Shown here: piece by piece, positions 1-10,246 of the stretch
Numbering within the stretch: position 1 is the first letter of the stretch
Layout: each line of letters starts with the position of its first letter
Source of the DNA: Candidatus Delongbacteria bacterium
Lineage (GTDB): Bacteria; CAIWAD01
Assembly (NCBI GenBank): GCA_020634015.1
Contig: JACKCN010000006.1
Coordinates: 186,001-250,000 of the forward strand
Direction of reading: 5' to 3'
Length of the DNA: 64,000 bases
Position numbers and translations under genes: made by a program
The notes under the pieces: generated by a model
What the model was told of the DNA's origin: nothing
Seen by the model: the letters and a program-made list of their open reading frames with translations, nothing else
The model's database searches: none

Positions 1-2
1 AC

Positions 3-335
3 GCCAGCCTCTACCTGTTCGCCAGTGGCTCGTCCACCGGCACCGACGTGGTCGTGGGCCCCAGCCGCCCCGCCAGCTTCGAGCTGTCCGAAGCCTACCC
101 CAACCCCTTCAACCCGAGCACCCGGATTGACTTCCGTGGCCCCGCCGGCCAGGAAACCAGTCTGAAGGTCTTCAACCTGATGGGCGAGGAAGTGGCCACC
201 CTGTTCAGCGGCACCACCGACGGTGCCAGCCAGAGCGTGAGCTTTGACGCCAGTTCCCTGTCCAGCGGCGTGTACTTCACCCGCCTGGTCAGTGGCCAGC
301 ACGAAGCCACCCGCAAGCTGCTTCTGGTCAAGTAG
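3..335 (+). CDS. C-terminal fragment of a secreted protein with type IX-like sorting domain
   Basis: The frame is open to the left window edge, so only the C-terminus is present. The visible part carries the motif AYPNPFNPSTRI, then LKVFNLMGEEVATL, SSGVYFTRL and a terminal KLLLVK. This is the FlgD-like C-terminal sorting domain (about 80 residues) that sends proteins through the type IX secretion system or its relatives in the FCB group. The same domain ends the M6 protease at the other end of the window. The catalytic or binding part lies outside the window, so the function is unknown. A strong terminator hairpin follows 22 bases after the stop. Confidence 0.85.
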   Translation, partial: ASLYLFASGSSTGTDVVVGPSRPASFELSEAYPNPFNPSTRIDFRGPAGQETSLKVFNLMGEEVATLFSGTTDGASQSVSFDASSLSSGVYFTRLVSGQHEATRKLLLVK

Positions 336-357
336 CCCAACGCATCACGCACAATAA

Positions 358-390
358 GGCCCCCGGCACCCAAAGGCCGGGGGCCTTTTC
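358..390 (+). terminator. Rho-independent terminator after the first gene
   Basis: Perfect 10-bp arms GGCCCCCGGC (358-367) and GCCGGGGGCC (376-385) enclose an 8-base loop and are followed by TTTTCTTCT. It closes the partial gene that ends at 335. Confidence 0.9.
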
Positions 391-423
391 TTCTGAAAGA
401 CCGGCCACTTTGCGACGCGCCCA

Positions 424-501
424 GCTCCCGAAAGGAGCACAACCGGCCAAAACCAATTGCCCGCCCCGAATTGTCCCATCCGCCAAGTTCCCGAAGGGAA
501 C
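424..501. repeat. Two related short hairpins upstream of tRNA-Leu
   Basis: Two copies of a similar element occur 63 bases apart. The first has arms GCTCC/GGAGC (424-428, 434-438). The second has arms GTTCCC/GGGAAC (487-492, 496-501). Both have a GAA-containing loop followed by CACA. No open frame with coding character overlaps them. With the next two hairpins they fill the 278-base gap between the first gene and tRNA-Leu. Confidence 0.55.
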
Positions 502-544
502 ACAGGCGCACACAAAAAGGACTCCGCGGGGCCAAAAGGAAGCA

Positions 545-571
545 GCAGTTTTTCGCAGCGCGAAAAACTGC
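545..571. repeat. Perfect 12-bp hairpin
   Basis: Arms GCAGTTTTTCGC (545-556) and GCGAAAAACTGC (560-571) are perfectly complementary with a 3-base loop. The hairpin lies 2 bases before a second, longer hairpin. It is too far from the first gene to be its main terminator. Confidence 0.7.
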
Positions 572-573
572 GC

Positions 574-614
574 CTTCTGACACGGTTGTTGCGAAGCGAC
601 AACCGTGTCAGAAG
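574..614. repeat. Perfect 16-bp hairpin abutting tRNA-Leu
   Basis: Arms CTTCTGACACGGTTGT (574-589) and ACAACCGTGTCAGAAG (599-614) are perfectly complementary with a 9-base loop. The last base of the right arm is the first base of tRNA-Leu. The hairpin therefore sits where the tRNA 5' leader or promoter should be. It may be a mobile palindrome (REP-like) or part of the precursor that RNase P cuts. Confidence 0.75.
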
Positions 615-697
615 CCGGGGTGGTGGAACTGGTAGACACAGGAGACTTAAAATCTCCTGGCCCTCGGGCCGTACGGGTTCAAGTCCCGTCCCCGGTA
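614..697 (+). tRNA. tRNA-Leu(TAA)
   Basis: Cloverleaf of 84 nt: acceptor GCCGGGG pairs with CCCCGGT, D arm GTGGAACTGGTAGACAC, anticodon stem GGAGA/TCTCC with loop CTTAAAA (anticodon TAA), a long variable arm typical of class II tRNAs, and T arm CGGGTTCAAGTCCCG. The discriminator base is A. CCA is not encoded. A hairpin ends on its first base and a terminator-like hairpin follows at 715. Confidence 0.95.
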
Positions 698-714
698 TGC
701 TGGCCCTGAACGGA

Positions 715-750
715 GAAGGCCCGGAGTCCACAGGATTCCGGGCCTTCTTG
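715..750. terminator. Hairpin between tRNA-Leu and the GroES-like gene
   Basis: Arms GAAGGCCCGGA (715-725) and TCCGGGCCTTC (737-747) are perfectly complementary; TTG follows on the plus strand. It lies between two convergent units (tRNA-Leu on plus, the GroES-like gene on minus) and probably serves both. Confidence 0.7.
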
Positions 751-768
751 ATGCATGCAGCATTCGGC

Positions 769-1167
769 TCACCCTTCGAGCAACTCGCTCAGGTCGGGGT
801 CGTCGCCGTTCTCGTCCCGTTCGATCAGCAGGATGCCGCCCAGTGGCACCAGCAGGTACTCGCTGTCGGCGTAGCGGATCTCGATCGCACTCTTCTGCAG
901 GAAGAGCACGTAGTCGCCCACTTCCACTTCCATCGGCAGGTAGCGCGCTCGCGGTGTCGTCTCACGCCAGGCTTCACCGCTGGAGGACTCCGGGTCGGGC
1001 AGGGGAGTACCGGGGCCGACGGCCACGACCCGCCCGCCCTTGACGGTCTGACCGGCTGTCACACTGGGTGGCAGATACAGCCCGGCTCCCGTGCGCGCAC
1101 CTCCGGTATCCGGATCGATGAGAACCCGGTCGCCCACCACGCGCAGTCTTTGCAAGGATCGTGTCAT
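769..1167 (-). CDS. GroES-like co-chaperonin family protein
   Basis: 132 residues. The order VVGDRVLIDPDTG, then KGGRVVAVGPG, VEVGDYVLFLQKSAIEIRYADSEYLLVP and GGILLIE follows the Cpn10/GroES fold (roof strands, mobile-loop region, base). GroES caps the GroEL ring. This protein is longer than the usual 95-100 residues because of an insert after VGPG and an acidic tail. The mobile loop (TGGARTGAGLYLPPSVTA, about residues 20-37) has the expected place. No groEL is nearby; the gene follows glgB by 29 bases on the same strand. The ATG at 1167 is preferred over a TTG at 1185 because GGAGGG lies just upstream. It may be a specialised paralogue and not the housekeeping GroES. Confidence 0.8.
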   Translation of the reverse strand: MTRSLQRLRVVGDRVLIDPDTGGARTGAGLYLPPSVTAGQTVKGGRVVAVGPGTPLPDPESSSGEAWRETTPRARYLPMEVEVGDYVLFLQKSAIEIRYADSEYLLVPLGGILLIERDENGDDPDLSELLEG

Positions 1168-1196
1168 TCTCCCTCCCTGTTCCAAGGAGTCGTGTG

Positions 1197-3386
<2,190 letters not shown>

Positions 3387-3512
3387 GGCGGATCCTGTTC
3401 GAGTGTCCGGATTTTCCGGAAGTTAAGGCAAAGTCCGTCCTGTTGGGCGATTCGGACCATGGGAAATGCGCGGGATGACGCATTGGAAATTCAGGTTCCA
3501 GGCTCGAATGGC

Positions 3513-3541
3513 TTGCCTGAGTGCCGATGCCGGATTAAGTT
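3513..3541 (+). promoter_or_regulatory. Predicted promoter of the cytochrome operon
   Basis: TTGCCT (3513-3518), 17-base spacer, TAAGTT (3536-3541). The start site would fall near 3548, leaving a leader of about 65 bases before the GTG at 3613. It lies in the 226-base divergent gap between glgB and the oxidoreductase gene. The form TTG-N20-TAnnTT recurs at other units in the window. Confidence 0.55.
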
Positions 3542-3612
3542 CAGGCTCCACCAGATCCTGACCTCACATTCGCCTTGTCAAGTTCCGGTTTTTCACTTCG
3601 GAAAGATGCCCT

Positions 3613-4935
3613 GTGTCCCTTGATACGATCATCTGGTGCGTGGCCCTGCTGCTGACGCTGCTGGTGCCGCTGTTCTATGTCCTGCGGGAGCGCAATCGCT
3701 CGGCCCGGGCCCAGGAAGCACTGGAGCTTTCCCGGGAGACCGGGCGCGACGAACCCCCCTCGCTGCACCCCGTCATCACCAGCCGCTGTGCGGGGATGGG
3801 CGCCTGCGAGCGGGTCTGCCCGGAAGGCAAGGTGATTGGCCTGATCCAGAACCGGGCCCATCTCATCGATGCCGCCCGCTGCATCGGCCACGGAGAATGT
3901 GCCGAGGCCTGCCCCGTGGATGCGATCCGTCTGGTCTTCGGCACCGCGCGTCGCGGGGTGGATCTGCCCGAGGTGGGCGGCGATTTCCAGTCCACCGTCC
4001 GTGGAGTCTACGTGGCCGGCGAATTGGGCGGGATGGGGCTGATCCGCAACGCCTTCACTCAGGGGCGACAGGCCATGCAGGCCATTTCGGCCGACCTGAA
4101 GAACGATTCCGCGAAGAGCGATGCCGAGGTCCTGGATGTGGTGATCGTGGGAGCCGGCCCCGCCGGGCTGAGCGCGGCGATCCAGGCACGCCTGGATGGG
4201 CTGAAGGTCGAGTTGCTCGACCAGTACGGGCTGGGGGGTGCGGTGTTGAGCTATCCACGGCGCAAGCTGGTGATGACCCGTCCGGTGGAAGTCCCGGGTC
4301 AGGGTCAGTGGAAGCATCACAAGATCGGCAAGGAAGAGCTGCTGGAACTGTTCCAGACGGCAGCCCACAACGCGGGCATCGAGGTGCGCGCCCCATGGCA
4401 GGTCACCAAGGTTCTCGGGGAGCTGAATCAATTCGTCGTGCATGGCCCCGAAGGCGCTACCCTGCGTGCGCGGAGAGTCCTTTTGAGCATTGGCCGACGC
4501 GGCACACCACGCAAGCTGGGCATTCCCGGAGAAGACTCGAACAAGGTGTCCTACCAACTGCTCGAGCCGGAAATCTGGGCCGGCAGCAAGGTGCTGGTGG
4601 TCGGTGGTGGCGACAGTGCCCTGGAGGCGGCCGTCGCCCTGGCTGGAGAAGGCTGCGAGGTGAGTCTTTCCTATCGCCAGGACACGCTGGCCCGGGCGCG
4701 CGAAGCGAATGTGGCCTCCTTCGAGGGGGCCGTGGCCACTGGCCGGATCCGTTCATACCTGTCGAGCCAGCTGGTGAACATCCAGGGCTCCTGCGTGCTG
4801 TTGAAACAGAAGGACACGGACGTGCTGCTCGAGAATGACCACGTGTTCATCTTTGCCGGCGGCGAGTTGCCCACGGCCTTTCTCGAAGGCTGCGGAATCG
4901 GCATGCGACGCCATCACGGGAGGCTGGATGACTGA
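3613..4935 (+). CDS. Membrane-anchored iron-sulfur/FAD/NAD(P) oxidoreductase, permuted thioredoxin-reductase-like
   Basis: 440 residues. Residues 5-24 form a membrane anchor. Two ferredoxin-like motifs follow: C59-x5-C65-x3-C69-P and C90-x5-C96-x3-C100-P. Each lacks the second Cys of the usual CxxCxxCxxxCP (Met62 and His93 sit there). Next comes GVYVAGELGGM...QGRQAMQAI (131-158), which resembles the FAD-contacting end of thioredoxin reductases, then the FAD motif GAGPAG (180-185) and the NAD(P) motif GGGDSA (331-336). No redox CxxC follows the second Rossmann motif, so disulfide reduction is unlikely. The protein ends at FAGGELPTAFLEGCGIG, where the GVYVAGE segment would normally come. It heads the multiheme cytochrome operon and overlaps the next gene by 8 bases. 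It probably passes electrons between NAD(P)H or an iron-sulfur carrier and a membrane or cytochrome partner; the direction is unknown. Start is GTG. Confidence 0.85.
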   Translation: MSLDTIIWCVALLLTLLVPLFYVLRERNRSARAQEALELSRETGRDEPPSLHPVITSRCAGMGACERVCPEGKVIGLIQNRAHLIDAARCIGHGECAEACPVDAIRLVFGTARRGVDLPEVGGDFQSTVRGVYVAGELGGMGLIRNAFTQGRQAMQAISADLKNDSAKSDAEVLDVVIVGAGPAGLSAAIQARLDGLKVELLDQYGLGGAVLSYPRRKLVMTRPVEVPGQGQWKHHKIGKEELLELFQTAAHNAGIEVRAPWQVTKVLGELNQFVVHGPEGATLRARRVLLSIGRRGTPRKLGIPGEDSNKVSYQLLEPEIWAGSKVLVVGGGDSALEAAVALAGEGCEVSLSYRQDTLARAREANVASFEGAVATGRIRSYLSSQLVNIQGSCVLLKQKDTDVLLENDHVFIFAGGELPTAFLEGCGIGMRRHHGRLDD

Positions 4936-5467
4936 GCGATTCGGGATGCTGCCCTTGCTGGTGGCTCTGGTTCTGGCCAGCTGCGGGGGGCCGCAGAAAT
5001 CCACACCGGCTCCCGCACAGGAGTCTCAGGATTCGCTGGCGAGTGCGCCCACGGATTCCATCGCCGTGCTGAGCGTGCTCTGGGACCGCCACCCAGGGCA
5101 TGTGCCGGTGGCCCAGCGCATCGGGCAACTGCTGGAAGAGGCGGGCCGCAACGAAGAGTCCCTGGTCTGGTGGCGACGGGCCCGGGAGGCGGATGCCCCT
5201 GAGAACAAGCCTGCCTATTGGCTGGATCACGCGCGCCTGCTGCACGCACTCCGCCGCGACACCGAAGCCGCCGCCTGTCTCGACAGCCTGCTGGAGAGTC
5301 GTCCCGATTGGCCCGAGGCATTGTACAACCGGGGCGCGCTCTGTGTGAACACAGGAGATGCGGCCGGGGCACGCCGCCATTGGAGCCGCTTGCTGGAACT
5401 GGCTCCCGACCATCCCATGGCCGAGCGCGTGAGTGCCTGGATGTCCAGCCAGGGTGGCATGCAGTGA
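4928..5467 (+). CDS. TPR lipoprotein of the cytochrome operon
   Basis: 179 residues. A lipoprotein signal ends in the lipobox LASC (Cys19), so the mature protein is lipid-anchored facing the periplasm. From about residue 45 the sequence forms TPR helices: AQRIGQLLEEAGRNEESLVWWRRAREAD, AYWLDHARLLHALRRDTEAAACLDSLLESRPDWPEALYNRGALCVNTGDAAGARRHWSRLLELAPDHP. TPR proteins near cytochrome genes often act in cytochrome maturation or complex assembly (as NrfG and CcmI do); that role here is inference. It overlaps the oxidoreductase by 8 bases and the 20-heme cytochrome by 4. Confidence 0.8.
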   Translation: MTERFGMLPLLVALVLASCGGPQKSTPAPAQESQDSLASAPTDSIAVLSVLWDRHPGHVPVAQRIGQLLEEAGRNEESLVWWRRAREADAPENKPAYWLDHARLLHALRRDTEAAACLDSLLESRPDWPEALYNRGALCVNTGDAAGARRHWSRLLELAPDHPMAERVSAWMSSQGGMQ

Positions 5468-7140
5468 TCCGATGTCCGTTGCGCATGGGCTGGCTGTTGC
5501 TGGCGTGTCTGCTCCTTGCCCTGCCCGCGGGAGCACAGCTCTCACCGGGCAAGCTGGCCAGGCCCCACGCCGCCCTCGAGGGCCTGACGAAATGCACCTC
5601 CTGCCACGAGCTCGGGAAGTCGGTCAGCGATGACCGCTGCCTCGTCTGCCATACGGAGATCAAGGACCGCGCCGGTGCCGAGCACAGTGTCCACAGTCGC
5701 AAGGAGCTGTCTGGCAAGACCTGCGCCAGTTGTCACTCGGACCACCACGGGCTGGACTTCGAGTTGATTCACTGGCCCGATGGTCAAGAAGCCTTCGATC
5801 ATTCCCGCACAGCGTTTGAATTGAAAGAAGCGCACGGGGAACTTGATTGCCGGAAATGTCATAAGCCGGAACTGCAGCGCACGGATCTGGTGACACGTTA
5901 CCCCAATCTGGTTCCCGAGCGCAGTTTTCTGGGCCTGCAGAGCGAATGCCAGGCCTGCCACACGGATCCTCACAAGGAAAGCCTGGGAGCGGATTGTCTG
6001 CGCTGCCACGGCCAGACCGCCTGGGACAGACTGCCCGGATTCAAGCATGAGGACAGCTGGCCCCTGGAAGGCGCTCACAGCAAGGTGGAGTGCGCCAAAT
6101 GCCACAGGTTTCCCGCAGGCATGACGGACAAGGATCCCCTGAACGGTGCCCGGACCTGGACCGGGCTGGCCCATGATGCGTGCGTGGACTGTCACACCGA
6201 CCCGCACGAAACCCGTTTCGGCAACAACTGCCTGGACTGCCACAGCATGTCCAGTTTCAAGGATGCGGGTGGCGGATTCGATCACTCGCGCACCCGCTGG
6301 CCCCTGACCGGAGCACACGTCAAGGTCTCCTGCGCCAGCTGCCATGGCAACAGGCGCCAGAAGATGACCATGGCCTTTGCCGCCTGCAAGGATTGCCACG
6401 ACGGCCCGCACGGGACACAGTTCAACCTGCCTGCGGAAAAGGCCAGGGCCTGCGAGGCGTGTCACAACGATGCACGCTGGAAACCGGCCCGGTTCGGCTT
6501 TCAGGCCCACGCGGAAGCGGGCTGGCCCCTTGAAGGTGCCCATGGCGCGATTCCCTGTGCCCTTTGCCACACGCTCGAGAAAGACAGCAAGGTCATCCAG
6601 TATCGAGGACTGGCCAGCGCCTGCGTGGACTGCCATGATACTCCGCACGGGGAACGGCCGGCGGAGGAGAGTTGCGAGCAGTGCCATACCCCCAATGACT
6701 GGACCCTGGCGGACTATGATCATGGTGAGACCAGGTTCCCGCTGAAGGGCAAGCATGCCCAGGTTTCGTGCCGGGACTGCCATCGGGCGGAAGAGGAAGC
6801 GACGGCAGTGCCCCTGTCGGGCTGGGATCTGAGCTGCCTGGGCTGCCACGAGGATCGCCACGATGGCCAGTTCGCCGAAGGAGAAACACACGGGGCCTGT
6901 GAAAGCTGTCACAGCGAGGATGGATTCAAACCCGCAACCTTCGATCACCAGTCGCAAAGTCGTTTCGCGCTGGATGGTGCCCATCAGGGGCTGGCCTGCG
7001 CCCTGTGTCATGCATCGCGCGAGCGAGCCGATGGCACGCAGGACCGGATCTACCGACCGCTGCCCTTCGCCTGTGTGGATTGTCACGGAAAGACGGGTGG
7101 CCCGGACGACGAACTGAAAGAGGGGGGAACCGCCCCATGA
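5464..7140 (+). CDS. Multiheme cytochrome c with 20 CxxCH sites
   Basis: 558 residues with a signal peptide (WLLLACLLLALPAGAQ). I counted 20 CxxCH heme-attachment motifs, spread from CTSCH near the start to CVDCH near the end. The repeating unit alternates ACVDCHTDPH with NCLDCH and a FDHSRTRWPLTGAHVKVSCASCH block, so distal His ligands are supplied by DH and GAH segments. It is exported and must be matured by a cytochrome c system that is not in the window. It overlaps both neighbours by 4 bases (GTGA at the start, ATGA at the end), implying translational coupling in the operon from 3613 to 11821. It is likely a periplasmic carrier passing electrons to the 40-heme protein. Start taken as the overlapping GTG; ATG at 5485 is possible. 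Confidence 0.95.
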   Translation: MIRCPLRMGWLLLACLLLALPAGAQLSPGKLARPHAALEGLTKCTSCHELGKSVSDDRCLVCHTEIKDRAGAEHSVHSRKELSGKTCASCHSDHHGLDFELIHWPDGQEAFDHSRTAFELKEAHGELDCRKCHKPELQRTDLVTRYPNLVPERSFLGLQSECQACHTDPHKESLGADCLRCHGQTAWDRLPGFKHEDSWPLEGAHSKVECAKCHRFPAGMTDKDPLNGARTWTGLAHDACVDCHTDPHETRFGNNCLDCHSMSSFKDAGGGFDHSRTRWPLTGAHVKVSCASCHGNRRQKMTMAFAACKDCHDGPHGTQFNLPAEKARACEACHNDARWKPARFGFQAHAEAGWPLEGAHGAIPCALCHTLEKDSKVIQYRGLASACVDCHDTPHGERPAEESCEQCHTPNDWTLADYDHGETRFPLKGKHAQVSCRDCHRAEEEATAVPLSGWDLSCLGCHEDRHDGQFAEGETHGACESCHSEDGFKPATFDHQSQSRFALDGAHQGLACALCHASRERADGTQDRIYRPLPFACVDCHGKTGGPDDELKEGGTAP

Positions 7141-10100
7141 CGGACAGATCATTGTTTCTGGTGCTTCTTGGGTGTCTGCTGTTCGGGCTGTCCCCGACGG
7201 TTGACGCTCAGGACAGCATGTCCGGCGAGAACCCCCACGGCGACCTCAAGGGCATGGCCTGTACCGTCTGCCACAGCACCGAGGCCTGGACTCCGCTGTC
7301 CAGCTCCCTGCAATTCGAGCACGGGCGTGATACGGGCTATCTGCTGGAAGGCAGCCATGCCGAGCTGAGCTGCAGCGAGTGCCATGGTCTGGAGTTCGCG
7401 GGTCTGCCTTCCAACTGCGAAGGTTGTCATACCGACGTGCACCATGGAACCGCAGGAGTCGACTGTCAGCGCTGCCACAATCAGGAATCATGGCGCGACG
7501 AGGGCGGTTTCCGGCGCGCACACGACAGCAGCGCCTTTCCCCTGACCGGCGCCCATCGCGGCCTGAGCTGTACGGCCTGTCACGATGGCCAGAACTTCAG
7601 CGAGGCACCACTCGAATGCGCGGGCTGTCACAGTCTGGACTACCTGAACACGAGCACTCCGGCGCACACCAGCGCAGGATTCTCCACGGACTGCTCCAGT
7701 TGCCATTCCCCGACGAGCAACGACTGGAGTTCGTCCTTCGACCATCCCGCCAGTTTCCCCCTGAGTGGAGGACACTCGGGTCCGGCCTGCAACGCCTGTC
7801 ACCTGCCCGGCATTCCCATGGAACAGGTCGAGCGTGAGTGCTCGGGCTGCCACAACGCCAGCACTCTGGTCAGCGACCCGGATCACGGCGGCAGCCTGTT
7901 CGCGGGGACCTGCAATACCTGCCACAGCACCAGTGCCTGGAATCCGGCCGAGTTCGACCACGGGTTGAGCAGATTCCCGCTGGAGGGCCAGCACGGCACC
8001 ACCGACTGCAACGCCTGCCATCAGGTGGGCAGCACGCCGCGTTTCACCGGGCTGGACGATGCCTGCGTGGCCTGCCATCAGACCGATGCGGATGCGACCC
8101 CCGATCCCGACCACTCGGGTCCGGCCTTTGCCGGAGACTGCGCCACCTGTCATACGCCCGCCGACTGGAGTCCTGCGGAGTTCGACCATGAGCTCAGCAG
8201 TTTCCAGTTGACCGGCGCCCATGTGGACGCCGAGTGTGCCGCCTGCCACCAGCCCGGTGGCAGTGTGCAGTACACGGGGCTGGATGATGCCTGCCTGGCC
8301 TGCCACCAGACGGTGGCCGATGAGACCACTGACCCGGACCATTCATCCACGGCTCTCAGTGGGGATTGTGCCGTGTGCCATACCACGGATGCCTGGGCGC
8401 CTGCCGAATTCGATCATGCCCTGAGCACCTTCGCCCTGACCGGCGCCCACGTGCAGACCGACTGCAACGACTGCCACGGACTGGATGCCAGTCCCCGATT
8501 CAGCGGCCTGGACGAAGCCTGTCGCGCCTGCCACCAGGCAGTGGCCGACGAGACTCCCGACCCCGACCACTCCAGTCCCGCCCTCGGCGGCGACTGCGCG
8601 ATCTGTCACTCCACCGATGCCTGGACCCCGGCGGACTTCGACCACAACCTGGCCCGCTTCCCTCTGACCGGCGCGCACATCAACAGCGACTGCGCCTCCT
8701 GCCACGGCGAAGGCGACGCCACCCAGTACTCGGGACTGGATTTCGAGTGCGTGGCCTGCCATCTGGCCGATTACGACGCCGCCGAGAATCCGGATCACAA
8801 CGACCCGGCTCTGCCCACCGACTGCCAGGTCTGCCACCAGACTTCGGCCTGGCATCCCGCGGAATTCGATCACGGACTGACCGACTTTCCGCTGACGGGG
8901 GCGCATACCAGCCTGGATTGTGCCGCCTGTCATACCGGCGGGATCTACGACCCGATCGACCCGGCCTGCGTGACCTGCCACCTGGACGACTACAACGATG
9001 CCGATGACCCCGATCACCAGGGCGAGGGTCTGCCGCTGGATTGCACGCTGTGTCACAACACCAGCGACTGGGACGAAACCACCTTCGACCATTCCCAGAC
9101 CGATTTTCCCCTGCTGGGGGCCCATCAGCCACTGGCCTGTGTCGCCTGTCACGCGGAAACCTGGTCGGGCACTCCCAGCGCCTGCCAGTCCTGCCATTTG
9201 GACAACTGGCAGCAGGCGACCCTGCCTCATGAGGAAAGCAGCTTCACCCTGGATTGCACACGCTGCCACAGCCAGACGGCATGGGTGCCGTCGAGCTTCA
9301 ATCACACGACCATGACCGAGTGGGAGATGACGGGCGCCCATCAGGGCATGGCCTGCGTGAACTGCCATGACGGCGGCAGCTACACGGGCACGGCCGACCA
9401 GTGCTGGGGCTGTCATCAGCAGGACTGGCTGGACGCCGATGACCCCAACCACCAGCAGGAGAACTACCCCGAGGACTGCACGATCTGCCACAGCACCCAG
9501 GACTGGGAAGCCACTGCCTTCGATCACAGCCAGAGCGCTTTCCCATTGGTGGGCGCCCATGTGAGCGTGAGTTGCCAGTCCTGCCACGCCCAGGGTTACA
9601 GCGGCACGCCGACCGCCTGCCAGGCCTGCCACGAAGACGACTGGGACAACGCCACGCCCCAGCACGACGAGGCCACCTTCCAGCTGGATTGCCTGCGCTG
9701 CCACACCCAGACGGCCTGGACCCCGTCCACCTTCGACCACGGTAACATGACCGATTGGCCGCTGACCGGTTCCCATGTCCAGACCAGTTGCGTGGCGTGC
9801 CACAGCGCGGGGCAGTATGCCGATACTCCCGATGCCTGCCAGTTCTGCCACATGAGCGATTACAACGACGCCAACAATCCCGACCATTCCGGCGAAGGAT
9901 ACCCCCAGGACTGCACCATGTGTCACAACACGACGGTCTGGGACCCTTCGCCCTTCAATCATGACAACCAGTACTTCCCGGTCTACACGGGAGAGCACCG
10001 CAACGAATGGCAGACCTGCACCGATTGCCATCTCGGGGGGGGCAACATGGACACCTTCTCCTGCACACACTGCCACGAGCACCGGCAATCGCGCATGGAC

Positions 10101-10244
10101 AGCGAGCATCAGGATGAAGATGTGCAGGACTATGTCTGGGAGAGCTCGGCGTGCTTCTTCTGCCACCCGGATGGCCGCGCCGATGACCGCAGCCTTCACA
10201 TGCAGCCCCGTCCCGGTTTCCTCAAAGACAGGAAGGACTTCTAA
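7137..10244 (+). CDS. Multiheme cytochrome c with 40 CxxCH sites
   Basis: 1035 residues with a signal peptide ending near VDAQ. I counted 40 CxxCH motifs, one per 26 residues. A module of roughly 70 residues repeats: FxGLDxxCxACHQ, DPDHS, GDCxxCHxTxAWxPAEFDHxLSxFPLTGAHxxxxCxxCH. The His in FDH and GAH are candidate distal ligands. Toward the C-terminus the module changes to HEESSFxLDCxRCH, SFNHTTMT, TGAHQGMxCxxCH and DQCWGCHQ with a 145-residue period. The end is TFSCTHCHEHRQSRMDSEH...CFFCHPDG. No membrane segment follows the signal. It starts inside the stop of the 20-heme gene and is followed after 2 bases by a barrel-like gene. This fits a trans-outer-membrane or surface electron carrier, but location and reduction partner are inference. 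Confidence 0.95.
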   Translation: MTDRSLFLVLLGCLLFGLSPTVDAQDSMSGENPHGDLKGMACTVCHSTEAWTPLSSSLQFEHGRDTGYLLEGSHAELSCSECHGLEFAGLPSNCEGCHTDVHHGTAGVDCQRCHNQESWRDEGGFRRAHDSSAFPLTGAHRGLSCTACHDGQNFSEAPLECAGCHSLDYLNTSTPAHTSAGFSTDCSSCHSPTSNDWSSSFDHPASFPLSGGHSGPACNACHLPGIPMEQVERECSGCHNASTLVSDPDHGGSLFAGTCNTCHSTSAWNPAEFDHGLSRFPLEGQHGTTDCNACHQVGSTPRFTGLDDACVACHQTDADATPDPDHSGPAFAGDCATCHTPADWSPAEFDHELSSFQLTGAHVDAECAACHQPGGSVQYTGLDDACLACHQTVADETTDPDHSSTALSGDCAVCHTTDAWAPAEFDHALSTFALTGAHVQTDCNDCHGLDASPRFSGLDEACRACHQAVADETPDPDHSSPALGGDCAICHSTDAWTPADFDHNLARFPLTGAHINSDCASCHGEGDATQYSGLDFECVACHLADYDAAENPDHNDPALPTDCQVCHQTSAWHPAEFDHGLTDFPLTGAHTSLDCAACHTGGIYDPIDPACVTCHLDDYNDADDPDHQGEGLPLDCTLCHNTSDWDETTFDHSQTDFPLLGAHQPLACVACHAETWSGTPSACQSCHLDNWQQATLPHEESSFTLDCTRCHSQTAWVPSSFNHTTMTEWEMTGAHQGMACVNCHDGGSYTGTADQCWGCHQQDWLDADDPNHQQENYPEDCTICHSTQDWEATAFDHSQSAFPLVGAHVSVSCQSCHAQGYSGTPTACQACHEDDWDNATPQHDEATFQLDCLRCHTQTAWTPSTFDHGNMTDWPLTGSHVQTSCVACHSAGQYADTPDACQFCHMSDYNDANNPDHSGEGYPQDCTMCHNTTVWDPSPFNHDNQYFPVYTGEHRNEWQTCTDCHLGGGNMDTFSCTHCHEHRQSRMDSEHQDEDVQDYVWESSACFFCHPDGRADDRSLHMQPRPGFLKDRKDF

Positions 10245-10246
10245 GG

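Noticed and set aside
5542..10199. Long minus-strand frames (about 536, 284 and 618 residues) opposite the cytochromes
   Set aside because: GC-rich repeats with CxxCH codons give open antisense frames with Val/Gly/Ala-rich translation; no family motif, no ribosome site.
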